Assembly: GCF_004217565.1 (NCBI RefSeq)
Contig: NZ_SHLA01000001.1
Location: 806,001-870,000 of the forward strand
Source of the DNA: Zhihengliuella halotolerans
Lineage (GTDB): Bacteria; Actinomycetota; Actinomycetes; Actinomycetales; Micrococcaceae
Length of the DNA stretch: 64,000 nucleotides
Direction: 5' to 3'
This document shows, one piece after another, positions 54,922 to 64,000 of this stretch; the first letter of the stretch is position 1; every line of letters starts with the position of its first letter. Position numbers and translations under genes: made by a program. The notes beneath the pieces were generated by a model, which searched no databases, was not told the DNA's origin, and saw only the letters and a program-made list of their open reading frames with translations.

Positions 54922-55977
54922 ATGACACTTCCCGCGTCGATCCCGAGCCCGCCGGCCGAATGGTCCAGCATCAGCCTGGGCCCACTGACCATCCACGCCT
55001 ACGCGCTGTGCATCCTCGCGGGAATCGTCGTGGCCATGTGGCTGACGAACCGCCGCTGGCGCGCCAGGGGCGGGCCCGAGGGTGTCGTCTGGGACATCTG
55101 CATCTGGGCGATCCCGTTCGGCATCATCGGCGGGCGGCTCTACCACATCTTCTCCTCGCCGGACGCGTACTTCGGGCCCGGCTTCGACGGTACGGGAGAC
55201 CTGAGCCTGACCTGGCAGATCTGGCGCGGCGGGCTCGGCATCTGGGGCGCCGTCGCCCTGGGTCTCGTCGGCGCCTGGATCGCGTGCCGGCGCTACGGCG
55301 TGCGCCTGTCGGCTTTCGCCGACGCGGCCGCCCCCGGCGTCCTGCTCGCCCAGGCCATCGGACGTCTCGGAAACTGGTTCAACCAGGAGCTCTTCGGCGC
55401 GCCGACGACTCTGCCCTGGGGCCTCGAGATTGACGCGTCAAGCCCGACCTTCCCGCCCGGCGTGGCCGAGGGGACCCTCTTCCACCCCACGTTCCTCTAC
55501 GAGCTCGTCTGGAACGTCCTCGGCGTGCTGCTGCTGTTGGCCCTGGACCGGAAGTTCAAGTTCCGCCGCGGCGCCATGATGTGGCTCTACATCCTCGTCT
55601 ACACGTTGGGCCGTGTCTGGATCGAGATGCTCCGCATCGACGATGCCGAGATGATCACGCTTTTCGGCGTCGAGCAGCGACTCAACGTCTGGACCAGCAT
55701 CCTCCTCATCGTCATCGCCGCCGCAGCGTTCGTGATGACGATCGTCGCCTCGCGCGGCCGCCCCGATCCGGGCGTGTACCTGACGGGACGCGGCGCGGAG
55801 GCGCTCGGGTCCGGAGACGAGCCGTCGGCCCAGGGGGAGGGCGCCGATCTGACTGGCAAGGACGCACCCGACTCGGTCGTCTCGCCGGCCTCTGCGGGTA
55901 CCGCGGACGGGGCTGCAGCGCCGAATGAGACCGACCATGATCGCGGAAATCGCAACGGGACAGCAACCGGAGCGTAA
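54922..55977 (+). CDS. lgt: Phosphatidylglycerol:prolipoprotein diacylglyceryl transferase
   Basis: Membrane enzyme that lipidates the lipobox cysteine of lipoproteins. 351 residues with about 7 hydrophobic segments. Signature GRLGNWFNQELFGAPTTLPW is complete, and FHPTFLYELVWN and RVWIEMLRID are conserved catalytic regions. A long acidic, low-complexity C-terminal tail of about 75 residues (GSGDEPSAQGEGADLTGKDA) is unusual but common in Actinobacteria. The window's lipoproteins (Rieske, 31148) would be substrates. Confidence 0.95.
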   Translation: MTLPASIPSPPAEWSSISLGPLTIHAYALCILAGIVVAMWLTNRRWRARGGPEGVVWDICIWAIPFGIIGGRLYHIFSSPDAYFGPGFDGTGDLSLTWQIWRGGLGIWGAVALGLVGAWIACRRYGVRLSAFADAAAPGVLLAQAIGRLGNWFNQELFGAPTTLPWGLEIDASSPTFPPGVAEGTLFHPTFLYELVWNVLGVLLLLALDRKFKFRRGAMMWLYILVYTLGRVWIEMLRIDDAEMITLFGVEQRLNVWTSILLIVIAAAAFVMTIVASRGRPDPGVYLTGRGAEALGSGDEPSAQGEGADLTGKDAPDSVVSPASAGTADGAAAPNETDHDRGNRNGTATGA

Positions 55978-56309
55978 AGATCGCGCCTTGCTCTGTGGCC
56001 CGCGGCACGGGCAGTGCTAGTCTCACCGTACTTGTGTGATGTGGTCCGAGCCCGATCAATGCTCGGACCCGCGCCGATCTGCCGGCACGCGGGATGACTA
56101 GAATTTCGCGATGGCCTGATGCCACGACGATGTGGTTCTCCTCATCCATGGAGAGATGATGTCGAGTCCGGACACGCGCGCCGGAGCCGAATCCCAAGTC
56201 GAGCTGCCCCACGGCAGCCACCCGTTCATCCACCGGGGCCAACGCCGTCCCCTCCGCACCTAGCACCGATGGTTCGTGGTGCGCACTCTCGTTCCGGAGA
56301 AAGGACAGT
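55978..56309 (+). promoter_or_regulatory. Long gltB leader with promoter, hairpin and short reading frames
   Basis: TAGTCT near 56019 and TAGAAT at 56099-56104 are possible -10s. GGTCCGAGC-CCGATCAAT-GCTCGGACC (56043-56069, 9-bp stem) may terminate lgt. TAGAAT lies 6 bases before ATG GCC TGA, a leaderless two-codon frame, which overlaps the ATG of a 64-codon frame ending on the gltB start. The leader of about 200 bases suggests transcript-level control of glutamate synthase. No known riboswitch recognised. Confidence 0.4.

Positions 56310-56313
<4 letters not shown>
56119..56313 (+). CDS. Possible upstream open reading frame coupled to gltB
   Basis: 64 codons, stop TGA overlapping the gltB ATG (ATGA), so translation could feed ribosomes to gltB. 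The product ([16 protein letters not shown]...) is rich in Pro, Arg and Ser with no motif, and the start lacks a Shine-Dalgarno. It may be chance sequence in GC-rich DNA. Confidence 0.2.
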
Positions 56314-62370
<6,057 letters not shown>

Positions 62371-62435
62371 CAGGAGCCTCTGCATCCGCAGGAGTCCCAG
62401 TCGTGAACGAATGAGAAGAGGCGGTTAGTCGACGT

Positions 62436-63977
62436 ATGCGACGCGCAAAAATTGTGGCAACATTTGGTCCCGCAATCGGCACCTACGACAAGGTAGTGCA
62501 GATCCTCCAGGCAGGCGTGGACGTCGCCCGGCTGAACATGAGCCACGGAGAGCACTCCACCCACGCTGAGAACCTCGCGAACGTGCGCCAGGCCTCGGCC
62601 GAGCTCGAGCGTCCCGTCGGCGTCTTCGCCGACCTGCAGGGGCCCAAGATCCGTTTGGGTCGCTTCTCGGACGGCCCGCACATGCTGGCCGTCGGTGACA
62701 CCTTCACCATCACGATCGAGGACATCGAGGGCACCAAGGACATCTGCTCGACGACGTTCAAGGGGCTGCCGGGTGACGTCAATGTCGGCGACCGCCTCCT
62801 GATCAACGACGGACGCGTGGCCCTCAAGGCGACCGCGGTCGACGACGTCAAGGTCGTCACCGAGGTTGTCGTCGGCGGCGAGGTCTCCAACAACAAGGGC
62901 ATCAACCTTCCCGGTGTCGCCGTCAACGTCCCCGCCCTGAGCGAAAAGGACGAGGACGACCTGCGTTGGGCGATCCGCGCCGACGTCGACATGGTTGCGT
63001 TGTCGTTCGTGCGTAACGCCGCCGACATCGACCGCGTGCACGAGATCATGGACGAGGAGGGTCGCCGGCTCCCGGTGATCGCCAAGATCGAGAAGCCGCA
63101 GGCCGTCGACTGCCTCGAGGAGATCATCGACGCGTTCGACGCGATCATGGTCGCCCGTGGCGACCTCGGCGTCGAGCTACCGATCGAAGAAGTCCCGCTC
63201 GTGCAGAAGCGTGCCGTCGAACTGGCCCGCCGCTGGGCGAAGCCGGTCATCGTGGCCACCCAGGTGCTCGAGTCGATGATCGAGAATCCGCTCCCGACGC
63301 GCGCCGAGGCCTCCGACTGCGCCAACGCCGTCCTCGACGGTGCCGACGCGGTCATGCTCTCCGGCGAGACGAGCGTCGGGGCGTACCCGATCAAGACCGT
63401 CGAGACCATGTCGCGCATCATCGAGAACACGGAGGAGCACGGCCTGCGCCGGATCCCACCGCTGGGCTCGCGTCCGCGCACGCGCGGCGGAGCGATCACG
63501 CGTGCCGCCGTCGAGGTCGCCGACCAGCTGGATGCGAAGTACATCGTCGCGTTCACGCAGTCCGGTGATTCCGCGCGTCGTCTCTCGCGACTGCGCCCGA
63601 AGCAGCCGATCATGGCCTTCACGCCGCTTAAGCACACGTTCAGCATCATGTCGCTGTACTGGGGCGTCCAGCCCCGCGTGGTGGCCTACGCCGACCACAC
63701 CGACAAGATGACCGCCCAGGTGGACAAGTCGCTGCAGCTCGAGGGGCTGGCGAACGTCGGCGACCTGGTCTGCATCGCGGCCGGTTCCCCTCCCGGCACC
63801 GCCGGGTCGACCAACTCCCTGCGCGTGCACCGCGTGGGCGACGTCGCCGACGCCGGTGAGCTGCTCGACGGTCACGAGCCGCCGGCGCGTGAGAAGGTCG
63901 GTCCGTGGCGCACTCGCGAGGAGGCGCTCGACGATCTGGTCACCCACATGCGGGGCGACCACCGGTACGACGACTAG
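62436..63977 (+). CDS. pyk: Pyruvate kinase
   Basis: Last glycolytic step, PEP to pyruvate with ATP formation. 513 residues. MRRAKIVATFGPAIGTYDKV, DVARLNMSHGEHSTH, GVFADLQGPKIRLGRF, the catalytic KIEKP region and MVARGDLGVELPIEEVPLVQ are the hallmark motifs. B domain (about 70-170) and C-terminal allosteric domain are present. The 65-base gap to gltD carries no clear promoter. Its stop is 23 bases from the window edge. Confidence 0.97.
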   Translation: MRRAKIVATFGPAIGTYDKVVQILQAGVDVARLNMSHGEHSTHAENLANVRQASAELERPVGVFADLQGPKIRLGRFSDGPHMLAVGDTFTITIEDIEGTKDICSTTFKGLPGDVNVGDRLLINDGRVALKATAVDDVKVVTEVVVGGEVSNNKGINLPGVAVNVPALSEKDEDDLRWAIRADVDMVALSFVRNAADIDRVHEIMDEEGRRLPVIAKIEKPQAVDCLEEIIDAFDAIMVARGDLGVELPIEEVPLVQKRAVELARRWAKPVIVATQVLESMIENPLPTRAEASDCANAVLDGADAVMLSGETSVGAYPIKTVETMSRIIENTEEHGLRRIPPLGSRPRTRGGAITRAAVEVADQLDAKYIVAFTQSGDSARRLSRLRPKQPIMAFTPLKHTFSIMSLYWGVQPRVVAYADHTDKMTAQVDKSLQLEGLANVGDLVCIAAGSPPGTAGSTNSLRVHRVGDVADAGELLDGHEPPAREKVGPWRTREEALDDLVTHMRGDHRYDD

Positions 63978-64000
63978 CCGTCGCTTTCCGTGACGCCGAG

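Noticed and set aside
55712-56266. Minus-strand frame across the lgt tail and gltB leader
   Set aside because: Overlaps lgt, has no start signal and no motif; treated as a shadow.

Overview
The window is chromosomal DNA of a high-GC actinobacterium. The gene set and order (trp genes with a HGxxPAAW protein and a TIGR02234 membrane protein, then lgt-gltB-gltD-pyk; DUF3000-RNase D; def-fmt-rsmB-rpe; FMN riboswitch with a PnuC-type importer ahead of ribD) fit the Micrococcales, probably Micrococcaceae or a close relative. Family-level placement is inference. Nearly everything is housekeeping or biosynthesis, packed with short gaps or 4-base GTGA/ATGA overlaps. I see no CRISPR array, rRNA, prophage or intact insertion sequence.

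Layout. 1-4830: two tandem TrkA K+ regulators (the first cut by the window edge) diverge from an APC-type permease joined to an RNA uridine methyltransferase. 4965-7673: aconitase, with a palindrome upstream and a strong terminator after it. 7674-13007: an accessory stretch holding an epimerase-like protein, about 440 bases with no supported gene, a quinone-oxidoreductase pseudogene, a flavodoxin-fold NAD(P)H oxidoreductase, its likely ArsR regulator and an MFS exporter. 13008-16298: dxs, a DUF402 protein and a small unknown protein, closed by a terminator shared with convergent argG. 17917-22142: nucleoside hydrolase followed by a complete ECF vitamin-type importer (S, T, fused double ATPase). 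22139-29508: a minus-strand run of Rieske lipoprotein, FadB, nitronate monooxygenase, RNase D, DUF3000 protein, threonine aldolase and MsrB.

29600-35104: an alpha/beta hydrolase and an orphan lipoprotein with atypical composition; a sulfurtransferase-SufE-YbaK minus-strand group; ZapE-like ATPase. 35235-35684: four minus-strand tRNA genes (Gly, Val, Cys, Gly) with promoter and terminator. 35928-36782: an orphan PD-(D/E)XK-like protein. 36906-40671: def-fmt-rsmB-rpe. 40692-45256: riboflavin operon (FMN riboswitch, importer, ribD, ribE, ribBA, ribH). 45376-48123: hisE, hisG, hisF and a GNAT enzyme; a TIGR03085 protein lies opposite. 48952-63977: hisI-trpE-membrane protein-HGxxPAAW-trpC-trpB-trpA-lgt, then gltBD and pyk.

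How it works together. The second half is an amino-acid and cofactor supply block: PRPP-consuming His and Trp synthesis sits beside glutamate synthase, which regenerates the glutamate made from the glutamine those pathways use. The riboflavin operon couples synthesis and import under one FMN sensor. Two signals recur: about ten genes have a -10 hexamer 6-8 bases before the start codon and no Shine-Dalgarno, so their mRNAs are probably leaderless; and in four places the TAG stop of one gene forms the first three bases of a candidate -10 hexamer for the next. No striking unknown system stands out. The best leads are the asymmetric fused ECF ATPase, the ArsR-controlled redox island with a decayed member, the PD-(D/E)XK orphan and the long gltB leader.
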